A DNA stretch of 64,000 nt, taken from assembly GCA_020441995.1 (NCBI GenBank), contig JAGRLC010000080.1, positions 1 to 64,000 on the forward strand, read 5' to 3'. This document shows, in pieces, positions 51,297 through 58,739 of the stretch. Made by a program: the position numbers and the translations under genes. The notes under the pieces were generated by a model, which was not told the origin of the DNA, ran no database searches, and was given only the letters and a program-made list of their open reading frames with translations. How positions within the stretch are numbered: the stretch's first letter is position 1; the number at the start of each line of letters is the position of its first letter. Source of the stretch: Rhodobiaceae bacterium (lineage in GTDB: Bacteria; Pseudomonadota; Alphaproteobacteria; Rhizobiales; Tepidamorphaceae).

Positions 51297-51460
51297 TTAA
51301 TTTGAAAGCGGGCTTTCACGAGCCCATCTTCCTCTTGCGCAGCGGGGAACCGCCGGCGGTCCTGATGGCAAGCAGGGGCGCGACGCGACGGTTCCGGACC
51401 GGATGCGCAAGGGCATGAGCCGGGTGATCCCGGCCGCCAAAATTCAAGAGGACTAAACCC
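51297..51460 (+). repeat. Leader of the first DUF1344 unit (copy 1)
   Basis: Begins TTAATTTGAAAG (51297-51308), then hairpin GGGCT-TTCACG-AGCCC (51310-51325), then GCGACGCGACG at 51380-51390 with CGGACCGG. The same elements recur at the same distances before the second gene (51865-52026). The rest of the gap 51220-51296 shows no gene. Confidence 0.6.
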
Positions 51461-51718
51461 ATGCGTCGTTATCTGATTTCGACAGTCGTTGCAGCGCTTA
51501 TCGCGTCCACATCGGCGGCGCTGGCCGCTCACAAGGCGGATGGTACCGTGCAATCCATCGATAACAGCACAATGATGCTCACCCTCAAGGACGGGCAGCA
51601 GTTCAAGCTGCCGTCGGATTGGCACAACGACATGGTCAAGAAGGGAACGAAGGTGTCGGTGACCTACGAGAAGAATGAAACCGGCAATATGGCCAGCGCG
51701 ATCGTGCCGCAGAACTAG
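51461..51718 (+). CDS. DUF1344 small exported protein (copy 1)
   Basis: An 85-residue periplasmic protein. The signal peptide MRRYLISTVVAALIASTSAA is cut near ALAAH. The mature 60 residues (KADGTVQSIDNSTMMLTLKD, KGTKVSVTYEKNETGN) form a small beta-fold typical of DUF1344. The function is unknown. AAGAGG precedes the ATG and a long leader of about 160 bases lies upstream. The second copy at 52027 shares the signal peptide almost exactly. Confidence 0.85.
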   Translation: MRRYLISTVVAALIASTSAALAAHKADGTVQSIDNSTMMLTLKDGQQFKLPSDWHNDMVKKGTKVSVTYEKNETGNMASAIVPQN

Positions 51719-51777
51719 GGCTCGACCCTTCAGGCTACCCCCGGCGCTTTTACCCCCGAAGTGCCGAAACCCGGAGG

Positions 51778-51807
51778 CGGGCGGAAAGTCGACTTTCCGC
51801 CCGTTTT
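51778..51807 (+). terminator. Terminator of DUF1344 copy 1
   Basis: Perfect 26-base palindrome at 51778-51803 (half-site CGGGCGGAAAGTC) followed by TTTT. The stem is shared with the terminator after copy 2. Confidence 0.85.
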
Positions 51808-51864
51808 CGCGTTCGCCGCCAGCGCGTTCCTGTCTTGGCCGGCTGCCGGCAATATGGACAACAA

Positions 51865-52026
51865 TTAATTTGAAAGGCTGTTTTTCGGCCTCATATGAAG
51901 AAGCGTAACCGGGAAATCGCTGGTCTTCCCAACGGACTTGAGGAGTGCGACGCGACGTTTTCGGACCGGTTACTTGAAGACATTTTCGGGTCCGGCCCGA
52001 TCATGAGAATTCAGGGGGGTGCTCCC
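51865..52026 (+). repeat. Leader of the second DUF1344 unit (copy 2)
   Basis: Starts with the same TTAATTTGAAAG (51865-51876), 162 bases before the start codon against 164 in copy 1. A hairpin with different bases follows (AGGC...GCCT), and GCGACGCGACG with TCGGACCGG is at 51947-51969. A short in-frame reading from 51895 is taken as leader, not protein. Confidence 0.6.
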
Positions 52027-52305
52027 ATGCGCCGCTATCTCATTTCAACCGTTGTTGCAGCACTCATCGCCTCCACCTCTGTGGCTCTGGCCGCTCACAA
52101 GGCCGATGGGACCATTGCGTCCATCGATACAGCCAAGATGGTGTTCACGCTGCAGAACGGTCAGCAGTTCAAGCTTCCCGAAAGTTGGGACGAAAAGGCT
52201 GTCCAGGTGGGCACGAAAGTTACGGTGACCTACGAGAAGAACACGGACGGCAATACGGCCAGCGCGATCGTGCCGCAGAGCTGGAACTTCAATTACCGGG
52301 AATAA
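52027..52305 (+). CDS. DUF1344 small exported protein (copy 2)
   Basis: A 92-residue paralogue of the protein encoded at 51461. The first 27 residues differ at one position (STSVALA for STSAALA). The mature part keeps HKADGT, QQFKLP, GTKVTVTYEKN and ASAIVPQ, and adds a short tail WNFNYRE. ATG 52027 with GGGGGG upstream gives the matching signal peptide; an earlier in-frame ATG at 51895 would add 44 residues unlike copy 1. Confidence 0.85.
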   Translation: MRRYLISTVVAALIASTSVALAAHKADGTIASIDTAKMVFTLQNGQQFKLPESWDEKAVQVGTKVTVTYEKNTDGNTASAIVPQSWNFNYRE

Positions 52306-52312
52306 ATTCCGA

Positions 52313-52345
52313 AGCGGGCGGAAAGGCGACTTTCCGTCCGCTTTG
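52313..52345 (+). terminator. Terminator of DUF1344 copy 2
   Basis: Stem GCGGGCGGAAAG with CTTTCCGTCCGC and a short loop, followed by TTTGTG. It is a diverged copy of the terminator at 51778. Confidence 0.7.
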
Positions 52346-52443
52346 TGCATATGCTGGCTGCCTGGGCAATATGAGAGCAGCCTATGCCGACATCTCCCGC
52401 AACCGGCCAGAATGAACAGACGAAGCGTGAAATCAGGAACGTG

Positions 52444-54063
52444 ATGAACCGGATTCAGCCGTTCGCTTCGGCGGTTCGGCCAGTGGCCGTGTATGTGTTG
52501 TCGGCGCTGGTTTTTTCAGGTGGTGTGGTGTTGCTCATCACCGGAGCGATGCCGCCGGATGGAAGCCGTATCGCTGTTTTGCGCGATGTGCTGCCGCTTC
52601 CCTTTGCCGAAACGTCGCATCTGCTTGCAAGTCTGACCGGCGTGCTGCTCATCGTGCTTGCCAGAGGGCTTGCGTGGCGTGTCGCACTGGCGCGACGCAT
52701 GGCGGTCGCGCTGCTGCTGTCGGGTGCCGCCTTCGCAATGATGAGAAGCCTCGATTGGGAGGCGGCGCTGGCTCTTACGGCCTGTGCCGCGGCGCTGATC
52801 GTGTTCCGCGATGCGTTCTACCGGCATGCGGACTGGCGCAGCTTCCGCCTTTCGCCGCTCTGGCTTGCGGGGCTGACCCTGGTTGTTGCGGCAAGTATCG
52901 CCGTCGGATTCCTTTCATTCAGGGACGTGGCGTACCGCCATGAACTGTGGTGGCAGATCGCCTGGCACGACGGGGCTCCGCGCTTCCTCCGAGCGGCGCT
53001 GGTGGCCGGCGTTGTCGTTGGTATTCTGGTTATTGACAGCTTTCTCAATCGTCCCGGCCAGCCCTCCGGCAAAGGCGATGCCGTTACCGATGAGATCCGG
53101 ACCATTCTTGCCGGCAGCCCGGATACCGCCGCGCAGGTCGCCTTGCTCGCAGACAAGCATTTCCTCGTTTCCGACGACCGTTCCGCCTTCCTGATGTATG
53201 GCGTTTACGGGAGGAGCTGGGTGACGATGGGCGATCCGGTTGGCGACCGGCGGGCCGGACGGGATCTGATCTGGCGGTTTGCGGATATGGTCGACCGGCA
53301 GAACGGGCGCGCGGTCTTTTATGCCCTCAGGCCGGATTTCCTGCCCGAATATATTGATCTTGGTGTGACGCTGGTGAAGACCGGCGAAGTCGGCCGTGTG
53401 GATCTCGGCTCGTTCTCGCTGGAAGGCCGGCATAAGCAGGATCTGCGTTCCGCCCTGCGCCGCATGGAACGCGAGGGTCTTGTGTTCGAGGTGATCGGCA
53501 AGGCCGACGTGCCGGCTGCGATGCCGGCGTTGCAGGCGGTCTCCGATGCCTGGCTGTCGGGGAAGTCGGGGCATGAAAAAGGGTTTTCGCTCGGCCGGTT
53601 CGAGCCGGCCTACATGCGTGAATTCGACTGCGCCGTGATCAGGCAGAACGGCGAAATCGCCGCCTTCGCCAATATCCTGCGCGGCGCCGACCATCATGAA
53701 TTGTCAGTCGACCTGATCCGTTATCGCGACGGGGTATCGAAATCCCTGATGGATGGGCTTTTCGCGCATCTGATCCTCTACGCGAAGGAGGCGGGTTACC
53801 GTTGGTTCAGTCTCGGCGGGTCGCCGCTGGCGGGCCTTTCCGACAATGCGCTCGCTCCCGTATGGAGCCGCCTCGGCGCGTTCGTCTACCGGCACGGCGA
53901 TCATTTCTACAAGTTCGAAGGCCTGAGGGCTTTCAAGGAAAAATTCGATCCCGTCTGGACACCGCAATATGTTGGTGTGCGTGGCAGGATGGGCCTGACC
54001 GCGGCGCTTTTCGACGTCGCAAGTCTCATTTCAGGCGGTGCGGCGCGCATGATCAGGAAATAG
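52444..54063 (+). CDS. MprF/LpiA-like membrane protein with DUF2156 domain (short form)
   Basis: A 539-residue protein with about six N-terminal membrane helices (residues 10-220) and a C-terminal DUF2156 domain (about 235-530), a double GNAT fold that transfers an aminoacyl group to phosphatidylglycerol. Landmarks: FLVSDDRSAFLMYGVYGRSW, WVTMGDPVGD, HKQDLRSALRRMEREGL, FSLGRFEPAYMREFDCAV and WFSLGGSPLAGL. Full MprF/LpiA proteins have about 14 helices and 850 residues, so much of the flippase part is missing. It may make aminoacyl-lipids linked to acid or cationic-peptide tolerance. ATG 52444 (CAGGAACGTG upstream) or ATG 52384. Confidence 0.8.
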   Translation: MNRIQPFASAVRPVAVYVLSALVFSGGVVLLITGAMPPDGSRIAVLRDVLPLPFAETSHLLASLTGVLLIVLARGLAWRVALARRMAVALLLSGAAFAMMRSLDWEAALALTACAAALIVFRDAFYRHADWRSFRLSPLWLAGLTLVVAASIAVGFLSFRDVAYRHELWWQIAWHDGAPRFLRAALVAGVVVGILVIDSFLNRPGQPSGKGDAVTDEIRTILAGSPDTAAQVALLADKHFLVSDDRSAFLMYGVYGRSWVTMGDPVGDRRAGRDLIWRFADMVDRQNGRAVFYALRPDFLPEYIDLGVTLVKTGEVGRVDLGSFSLEGRHKQDLRSALRRMEREGLVFEVIGKADVPAAMPALQAVSDAWLSGKSGHEKGFSLGRFEPAYMREFDCAVIRQNGEIAAFANILRGADHHELSVDLIRYRDGVSKSLMDGLFAHLILYAKEAGYRWFSLGGSPLAGLSDNALAPVWSRLGAFVYRHGDHFYKFEGLRAFKEKFDPVWTPQYVGVRGRMGLTAALFDVASLISGGAARMIRK

Positions 54064-54114
54064 ATTGCGTCCATTGGTGTGCGTTCGCACCTGGCACAAA
54101 CAAGTGATAAGTCC

Positions 54115-54837
54115 ATGAAATCAACGTCCTCCAACAGCGACAGCAAATCGGCCTGCGGTGTCTGCGGCAGAGCGTTCGCAAAGCGCGAGCTCCTGACCGC
54201 CGAAAGCATCCGGCCGCAGATTGCCCAGTATCTCGATCTGAACGAACCGGACTGGCGGCGTACCGGTTTCGTGTGCCGCGAAGATGTGATCCGGGCGCGC
54301 GAACGCTATGTCGGCGAACTGCTCGAGCGAGAGCGCGGTGAACTGACCGATCTCGATCAGGCCGTGATCAGCAGCATCGCCAAACATGAGGTTCTGACCG
54401 GCAACGTGGAGGAGATGTTTGCCGAGCGCGCCGCATTCGGCGACCGGATGGCCGACAGGATCGCGAGCTTCGGCGGCAGCTGGACCTTCATCCTGTCATT
54501 CGGCGGCGTGTTGCTCGCATGGATCTGCGTCAATTCATTTGTTCTTCTCGGCAAGGAGTCCTTCGATCCCTATCCCTACATCCTGCTCAACCTCATGCTT
54601 TCGTGCGTGGCAGCGATCCAGGCGCCGCTGATCATGATGAGCCAGGGGCGGCAGGAGGCGAAGGACCGGCTGCGGGCCGAGAACGACTACCGCGTCAATC
54701 TCAAGGCGGAGCTGGAAATCCGCCACCTGCATGAAAAGCTCGACCACCTGCTGAACCGGCAGTGGGAGCGGCTGGCTGAAATCCAGCAGATCCAGCTCGA
54801 ACTGATGGAAGATCTCAGCCGCAAGGGCAAACGCTAG
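54115..54837 (+). CDS. DUF1003 membrane protein with Cys motif
   Basis: A 240-residue inner-membrane protein. An N-terminal CGVCGRAFAKREL and later FVCRED suggest a small zinc-binding module. DUF1003 occupies about residues 90-215 with two helices (FILSFGGVLLAWICVNSF and YILLNLMLSCVAAIQAPLIM) and the conserved SQGRQEAKDRLRAENDYRVN, followed by a coiled-coil tail. The function of DUF1003 is unknown. It follows the MprF-like gene by 51 bases. ATG 54115 is chosen because it starts just before the Cys motif. Confidence 0.8.
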   Translation: MKSTSSNSDSKSACGVCGRAFAKRELLTAESIRPQIAQYLDLNEPDWRRTGFVCREDVIRARERYVGELLERERGELTDLDQAVISSIAKHEVLTGNVEEMFAERAAFGDRMADRIASFGGSWTFILSFGGVLLAWICVNSFVLLGKESFDPYPYILLNLMLSCVAAIQAPLIMMSQGRQEAKDRLRAENDYRVNLKAELEIRHLHEKLDHLLNRQWERLAEIQQIQLELMEDLSRKGKR

Positions 54838-54840
54838 GCT

Positions 54841-55191
54841 TTACCCGCCGAACAGCTCATCGTAGCGCTCCGGCTTGAAGCCGATTTCGATTGTCCCGCC
54901 GGTTTCGAGAACCGGACGCTTGATCATCGAGGGTTTTTCCAGCATCAGCGCGATGGCCTTGTTCTGATCGATGTCCGCCTTGGCTTCTTCGGGCAGTTTG
55001 CGAAAGGTCATTCCGGCCTTGTTCAGCACTTTCTCCCATCCGGCCACGGCGCACCACCGTTCGAGGTCATCGCGGTTCGCGCCCGACTTCTTGTAGTCGT
55101 GGAATGTGTATTCGACCCCGTGCCCGTCGAGCCAGGCGAAGGCTTTCTTCATGGTGTCGCAGTTCTTGATGCCGTGGATCGTAACGGTCAT
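54841..55191 (-). CDS. ArsC/Spx-family protein (YffB-like)
   Basis: A 116-residue thioredoxin-fold protein. MTVTIHGIKNCDTMKKAFAWL carries a single Cys followed by DTMKKA, as in the YffB/Spx branch of the arsenate-reductase family. HDYKKSG, GWEKVLNKAGMTFRKLPE and MIKRPVLE are further family motifs. It is probably a glutathione-linked reductase-like protein and not a true arsenate reductase, since no ars genes are near. ATG 55191 is the family-typical start. Confidence 0.85.
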   Translation of the reverse strand: MTVTIHGIKNCDTMKKAFAWLDGHGVEYTFHDYKKSGANRDDLERWCAVAGWEKVLNKAGMTFRKLPEEAKADIDQNKAIALMLEKPSMIKRPVLETGGTIEIGFKPERYDELFGG

Positions 55192-55214
55192 GTCGTCCCT
55201 TCTTTCAGGTGTCG

Positions 55215-55991
55215 TTATTTCGCGCCGCGCAATGTCGGCAGGCCGATGCCGGTGGCGTTGAAGCCGCCGTCGACGCTGATCATCTGGCCGGTGAGATATG
55301 ACGCCTTGGGGCTGCACAGGAAGACGATGACTTCGGCGATTTCTTCCTCCGTGCCGTAGCGGTTGAGCGGGATCGCGTCGTGGTAGTCAGCGCGGATCTC
55401 GGCTGAGTGAACCTTCTTGGCCATGGCGGTATCGACAGGGCCGGGCGCTACCGTGTTGACGCGGATGCCGAGCTCGCCGAGCTCGACGGCCTGCTGGCGC
55501 GACAGATGCGCAAGGCCCGCCTTTGATGTGCCGTAGGCAACGCGCAGCGTGCTGGCAAGGCGGCCGGAAATGGAGCCGATATTCACCACCGCGCCACCGC
55601 CGTTCTCCGCCATCAGCGGTGCGGCCGCCTGTACCATGAGGAACGGCCCGAACAGGTTGACGGCCATGATGCGCGACCAGTCGGCAAAGCTCGTTTCCAG
55701 GATCGGGCCGAAAATGGCGATACCGGCATTGTTGACCAGCGCGTCGATGCGGCCGAAGCGATCGTGCGACCGTTTCACGGCATCCGCCACCTGATCGGGA
55801 TCGGCGACATCGGCCTCGATGGCGAGCGTTTTGTCCGCCGGGAGGGTGGCGTGTGCCTTGCGCAGCGTATCGGCGTTAATGTCGATCATCGCGACGTTCC
55901 AGCCCTCGGCGAGAAACAGCTTCGCGGTGGCAAGGCCGATGCCGCGGGCGGCACCTGTGACGATTGCGGTTTTTTCGGTTGCTTTTTGCAC
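55215..55991 (-). CDS. Short-chain dehydrogenase/reductase
   Basis: A 258-residue SDR enzyme. The cofactor motif TGAARGIGLATAKLF near residue 10, NNAGIAIFG, catalytic Ser in NIGSISGRLAS and Tyr/Lys in VAYGTSKAGL are intact. The C-terminus YLTGQMISVDGGF is typical. The aspartate in MIDINAD after beta2 suggests NAD preference. GTG 55991 (AAGG upstream) is preferred; a TTG at 56030 would add unlikely residues. The substrate is unknown. It lies 23 bases upstream of the Spx-like gene, same strand. Confidence 0.8.
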   Translation of the reverse strand: MQKATEKTAIVTGAARGIGLATAKLFLAEGWNVAMIDINADTLRKAHATLPADKTLAIEADVADPDQVADAVKRSHDRFGRIDALVNNAGIAIFGPILETSFADWSRIMAVNLFGPFLMVQAAAPLMAENGGGAVVNIGSISGRLASTLRVAYGTSKAGLAHLSRQQAVELGELGIRVNTVAPGPVDTAMAKKVHSAEIRADYHDAIPLNRYGTEEEIAEVIVFLCSPKASYLTGQMISVDGGFNATGIGLPTLRGAK

Positions 55992-56097
55992 TTTGCGGCC
56001 TTCTTCGGCAGGTGTGGCGAGAGCCCGCAATCTATACGCCGGCCCGGCGCGGTGAAAGTCCTGGCAGGCGGCTTTGCGGAACTGCTAGTCTTGCGCC

Positions 56098-56436
56098 ATG
56101 TCCGGCGGAAAAAATCCCGAAACATTCACGATTGCGGTTGCCTGCATGCTGCTGGCGGCAGGATGTCTGGCGGCAACGCCGGTTCAGGCCGCAGACCTCG
56201 AGAGCGGACGGCGCGTCGTGGAGAAATGGTGCTCGCAATGTCACGCGCAGAAGGGCGCCGAGACCAATCCCGATCGCGGTCCGACATACGAACAGATCGC
56301 TTCGCGCGAAGGGCGGAATGAACGCTATATCCGCGCTTTTCTCGACCGGGATCATTTCCCGATGACGACCTACCGCCTGTTCGATCACGAGAAGGACGAT
56401 GTCGCCGCGTTCATCGCTTCACTCGCGCGGCGCTGA
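56098..56436 (+). CDS. Small c-type cytochrome
   Basis: A 112-residue periplasmic monoheme cytochrome c. The signal peptide ends near VQAAD, and the heme motif CSQCH is in VEKWCSQCHAQKGA. A methionine in HFPMTTY is the likely second axial ligand. The C-terminal helix KDDVAAFIASLAR is typical. The start ATG 56098 lies just upstream of a good hydrophobic segment (TIAVACMLLAAGCLAA). The redoxin gene follows after 25 bases, so the two may be co-transcribed; the electron partner is unknown. Confidence 0.85.
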   Translation: MSGGKNPETFTIAVACMLLAAGCLAATPVQAADLESGRRVVEKWCSQCHAQKGAETNPDRGPTYEQIASREGRNERYIRAFLDRDHFPMTTYRLFDHEKDDVAAFIASLARR

Positions 56437-56461
56437 AACCATAATCGGCAGGAGACATGTT

Positions 56462-57019
56462 ATGGCGCTTGAATCACCCCCTGTTTGCGATTTCGGCTGG
56501 AAGGGTGTCGATGCAACCTTGCCGGCCACCGACGGCAAGGCATATTCGATCCGCGATTGCGCCGGGCCGAACGGGCTCATCGTCGCGTTCATCTGCAACC
56601 ACTGTCCCTATGTGAAAGCGGTGATCGGCCGCATGGTCCGCGACGCGAAGGATCTGGCTGAAAAGGGTGTCGGCTATGTCGCGATCTGTTCCAACGATGC
56701 CGACGCCTATCCGCAGGATTCCTTTGCCAACATGAAGCGGTTTGCCGAACAGAACGGATTCCCGTTTCCCTATCTGCAGGATGAGGACCAATCGGTGGCT
56801 CGCGCCTATGACGCGGCCTGTACGCCGGATTTCTTCGGCTTTAATGCGGACTTCGAACTCCAGTATCGCGGGCGGATCGATGCCGCGCGGATGGATGCGC
56901 CAGCGCCCGGCATGAAGCGCGATCTCCACGATGCCATGGTGATGGTGGCGGAAACGGGCGAGGGGCCGCGCGAGCAGGTCACCTCGATCGGCTGTTCTAT
57001 CAAATGGAAGGCGGCCTGA
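56462..57019 (+). CDS. Thioredoxin-like redoxin (AhpC/TSA family)
   Basis: A 185-residue thioredoxin-fold protein. CNHCPYVKAVIGRM holds a CxxC motif near residues 49-52, and VAICSNDADAYPQDSF plus TPDFFGFNADFELQYRGRID match the family of alkyl-hydroperoxide-reductase-like redoxins of this length. It lacks a signal peptide, so it is cytoplasmic. It probably acts as a peroxide or disulfide reductase. CAGGAGACATGTT precedes ATG 56462. Confidence 0.85.
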   Translation: MALESPPVCDFGWKGVDATLPATDGKAYSIRDCAGPNGLIVAFICNHCPYVKAVIGRMVRDAKDLAEKGVGYVAICSNDADAYPQDSFANMKRFAEQNGFPFPYLQDEDQSVARAYDAACTPDFFGFNADFELQYRGRIDAARMDAPAPGMKRDLHDAMVMVAETGEGPREQVTSIGCSIKWKAA

Positions 57020-57050
57020 GCCGGCGCAGTCCTTGTGTGCGCCGGCTCAG
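57016..57050. other. Perfect 13-bp hairpin between convergent genes
   Basis: CTGAGCCGGCGCA (57016-57028) and TGCGCCGGCTCAG (57038-57050) enclose a 9-base loop. The redoxin stop codon lies in the left arm. No T-tract follows on either strand; it may still block readthrough between the converging genes. Confidence 0.55.
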
Positions 57051-57088
57051 TCCTGGATCTCATATAAGGGGCAGTAAGGGGCAGGGCG

Positions 57089-57526
57089 TCAGCCGACGGT
57101 TCCAAGCTCGGTCGTGACGTCGATATTCCCTTTCGTTGCGTGGCTGTAGGGGCAGATGCCGTGGCCGGCCTCCGTCAGGCGCTCTGCGGCTTCCGCCTCG
57201 ACGCCCGGCAGATTGACCTTCAGGGCAACCGTCAGGCCGAAGCCCTTGTCCGCGCGCGGGCCGATGCCGACGGTCGCCTCGACCGTTGCGTCGTCGGGAA
57301 CCTTGGGCAGGGACTTGTCCTGCGACGCGGCGAACTTCATCGCGCCGAGATAGCAGGCGGCATAACCGGCGGCGAAAAGCTGCTCAGGGTTATTGCCGTT
57401 TCCGTTACCGCCGAACTCCTTGGGCGGGGCGAGTTTAACTTCCAACGATCCATCGACGGTCTTCGAGCGGCCATCACGGCCTCCGGTGGCGACAGCGGTC
57501 GTGGTGTAGGCTGGTTTGATCGACAT
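57089..57526 (-). CDS. ohr: Organic hydroperoxide resistance protein Ohr
   Basis: A 145-residue OsmC/Ohr-family peroxidase that detoxifies organic hydroperoxides with lipoyl-protein thiols. Both catalytic cysteines are present, in GYAACYLGAM and ICPYSHATKGN. TGGRDGRSKTVDG, SLEVKLAPPKEFGG and NPEQLFAAGYA are typical. It is divergent from ohrR with two palindromes in the shared gap. Confidence 0.92.
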   Translation of the reverse strand: MSIKPAYTTTAVATGGRDGRSKTVDGSLEVKLAPPKEFGGNGNGNNPEQLFAAGYAACYLGAMKFAASQDKSLPKVPDDATVEATVGIGPRADKGFGLTVALKVNLPGVEAEAAERLTEAGHGICPYSHATKGNIDVTTELGTVG

Positions 57527-57561
57527 GGTTGATGATCTCCGTGTTTGGTTGCTGGCAATTA

Positions 57562-57620
57562 GATTGTGCACAATCAAATAATACGAGATGGACAACATTG
57601 CAAGTGCATTGTGCACGATC
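57562..57620. promoter_or_regulatory. Two OhrR-type operators between ohr and ohrR
   Basis: GATTGTGCACAATC at 57562-57575 is a perfect 14-bp palindrome. A second copy CATTGTGCACGATC at 57607-57620 matches it at 12 of 14 positions. They lie 36 bases before ohr and 12 bases before ohrR, as expected for repression of both genes. Confidence 0.75.
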
Positions 57621-57632
57621 TATTTTCAGGGC

Positions 57633-58070
57633 ATGAACCAGCAACTGAATCCCGCCGACATGATCTGCTACGCGATCTATTCGGCGAACCATGCGCTGAC
57701 GCGCACATATCGCGCGCTGCTCGATCCGCTCGGCCTGACCTATCCGCAGTACCTGGTGATGGTGACGCTGTGGGGGGCGGATGGCCCGCTCAGTGTGAAG
57801 TCGATCGGGCAGACGCTGACACTGGACTCCGGGACGCTGACGCCACTGCTGAAAAGGCTCGAGGCGGCTGGTCTGCTGACGCGGATGCGCAATCCCGAAG
57901 ACGAGCGCGGCACGCTGATCTCGCTGACCGGCAGCGGGCGGGAATTGCAGGATCGCGCACGTCACGTGCCCGAGGAAATCCTCAAGGCAACAGGCATGGA
58001 GATCAAGGATCTTGGGCGGTTGAAGCGGGAGATCACGGCTTTGCGCGACCGGCTTGAAGAGCAGGGGTAG
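57633..58070 (+). CDS. ohrR: MarR-family repressor OhrR
   Basis: A 145-residue peroxide-sensing repressor. The reactive cysteine is Cys12 in DMICYAIYSANHALTR, followed by the family's YRALLDPLGLTYPQYLVMV. The winged helix is VKSIGQTLTLDSGTLTPLLKRLEAAGLLTR with NPEDERGTLISLT (split here). Oxidation of Cys12 should release the two operators and switch on ohr. ATG 57633 is chosen over 57588 because it keeps the second operator outside the gene. Confidence 0.9.
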   Translation: MNQQLNPADMICYAIYSANHALTRTYRALLDPLGLTYPQYLVMVTLWGADGPLSVKSIGQTLTLDSGTLTPLLKRLEAAGLLTRMRNPEDERGTLISLTGSGRELQDRARHVPEEILKATGMEIKDLGRLKREITALRDRLEEQG

Positions 58071-58081
58071 CCGTATCAGGC

Positions 58082-58657
58082 ATGTCCGATCCGACCACCT
58101 ACACGCACACCTATCATTTTTTCCGCAAGCCCCGTTCCTACAGGCTGACCGGCAGCGCGCTGACCTGGACGGACGAAGGCGAGGCCGGCATGAAATCGCT
58201 GCCCTATTCGCAGATCAAAGAGGTGCGGCTCGCCTACAGGCCTAGCCGTGTCCAGCGCAATCGCTACCTTGCCCATATCGTGCCGAAATCGGGCAAGCGG
58301 ATCGACATCAGCAATTCCACCTTCAAGGGCTTCGGGGATTTTGTCGAGCACAACGAGGAATACTCCGCCTTCATCCGCGAGTTGCACCGCCGGCTGGTTG
58401 AGATGCGGACGGATGCGACCTTTCACAAGGGCAGCAGCTGGCTTGGCTATATCGGCAACATGATTCTGACGGTTTGGATTGCCGCGATGGTTGTTCTGGC
58501 GTTCTTCCTGCTGACCTTGACCGGCGTTCTGTGGATCGCCGTCATCAAGCTGGCGATTATCGCCTTTTTCATTCCAACCCTGATCCGCTTCATGCTGCGC
58601 TCGCGCCCGCAAACCTATGATCCGCGCGAGATCCCGGAAGGCGCATTGCCGGCATGA
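58082..58657 (+). CDS. Conserved membrane protein with N-terminal PH-like region
   Basis: A 191-residue protein I do not recognise by name. Residues 1-115 are soluble and beta-rich (YHFFRKPRSYRLTGSALTWT, LPYSQIKEVRLAYRPSR), resembling PH-like domains next to membranes. Two hydrophobic helices follow near 120-145 and 148-170, then a short acidic-basic tail. It starts 11 bases after ohrR, so it is probably in the same transcript, but a link to peroxide stress is not shown. Confidence 0.7.
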   Translation: MSDPTTYTHTYHFFRKPRSYRLTGSALTWTDEGEAGMKSLPYSQIKEVRLAYRPSRVQRNRYLAHIVPKSGKRIDISNSTFKGFGDFVEHNEEYSAFIRELHRRLVEMRTDATFHKGSSWLGYIGNMILTVWIAAMVVLAFFLLTLTGVLWIAVIKLAIIAFFIPTLIRFMLRSRPQTYDPREIPEGALPA

Positions 58658-58739
58658 GCGAAGACCGCTTGCGTTGCATGCAGGCGCGCGCCAACCTCTC
58701 CAATCAACAACACAACAATCCGAAGGGGAGGATCATGCG

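Noticed and set aside
51895-52026. 44-residue N-terminal extension of the second DUF1344 protein
   Set aside because: The matching signal peptide starts at 52027 with a good ribosome-binding site, and the extension coincides with the conserved leader.
54841-55191. Arsenate reductase assignment for the Spx-like protein
   Set aside because: The single-Cys N-terminus fits the YffB/Spx branch and no arsenic-resistance genes are near.
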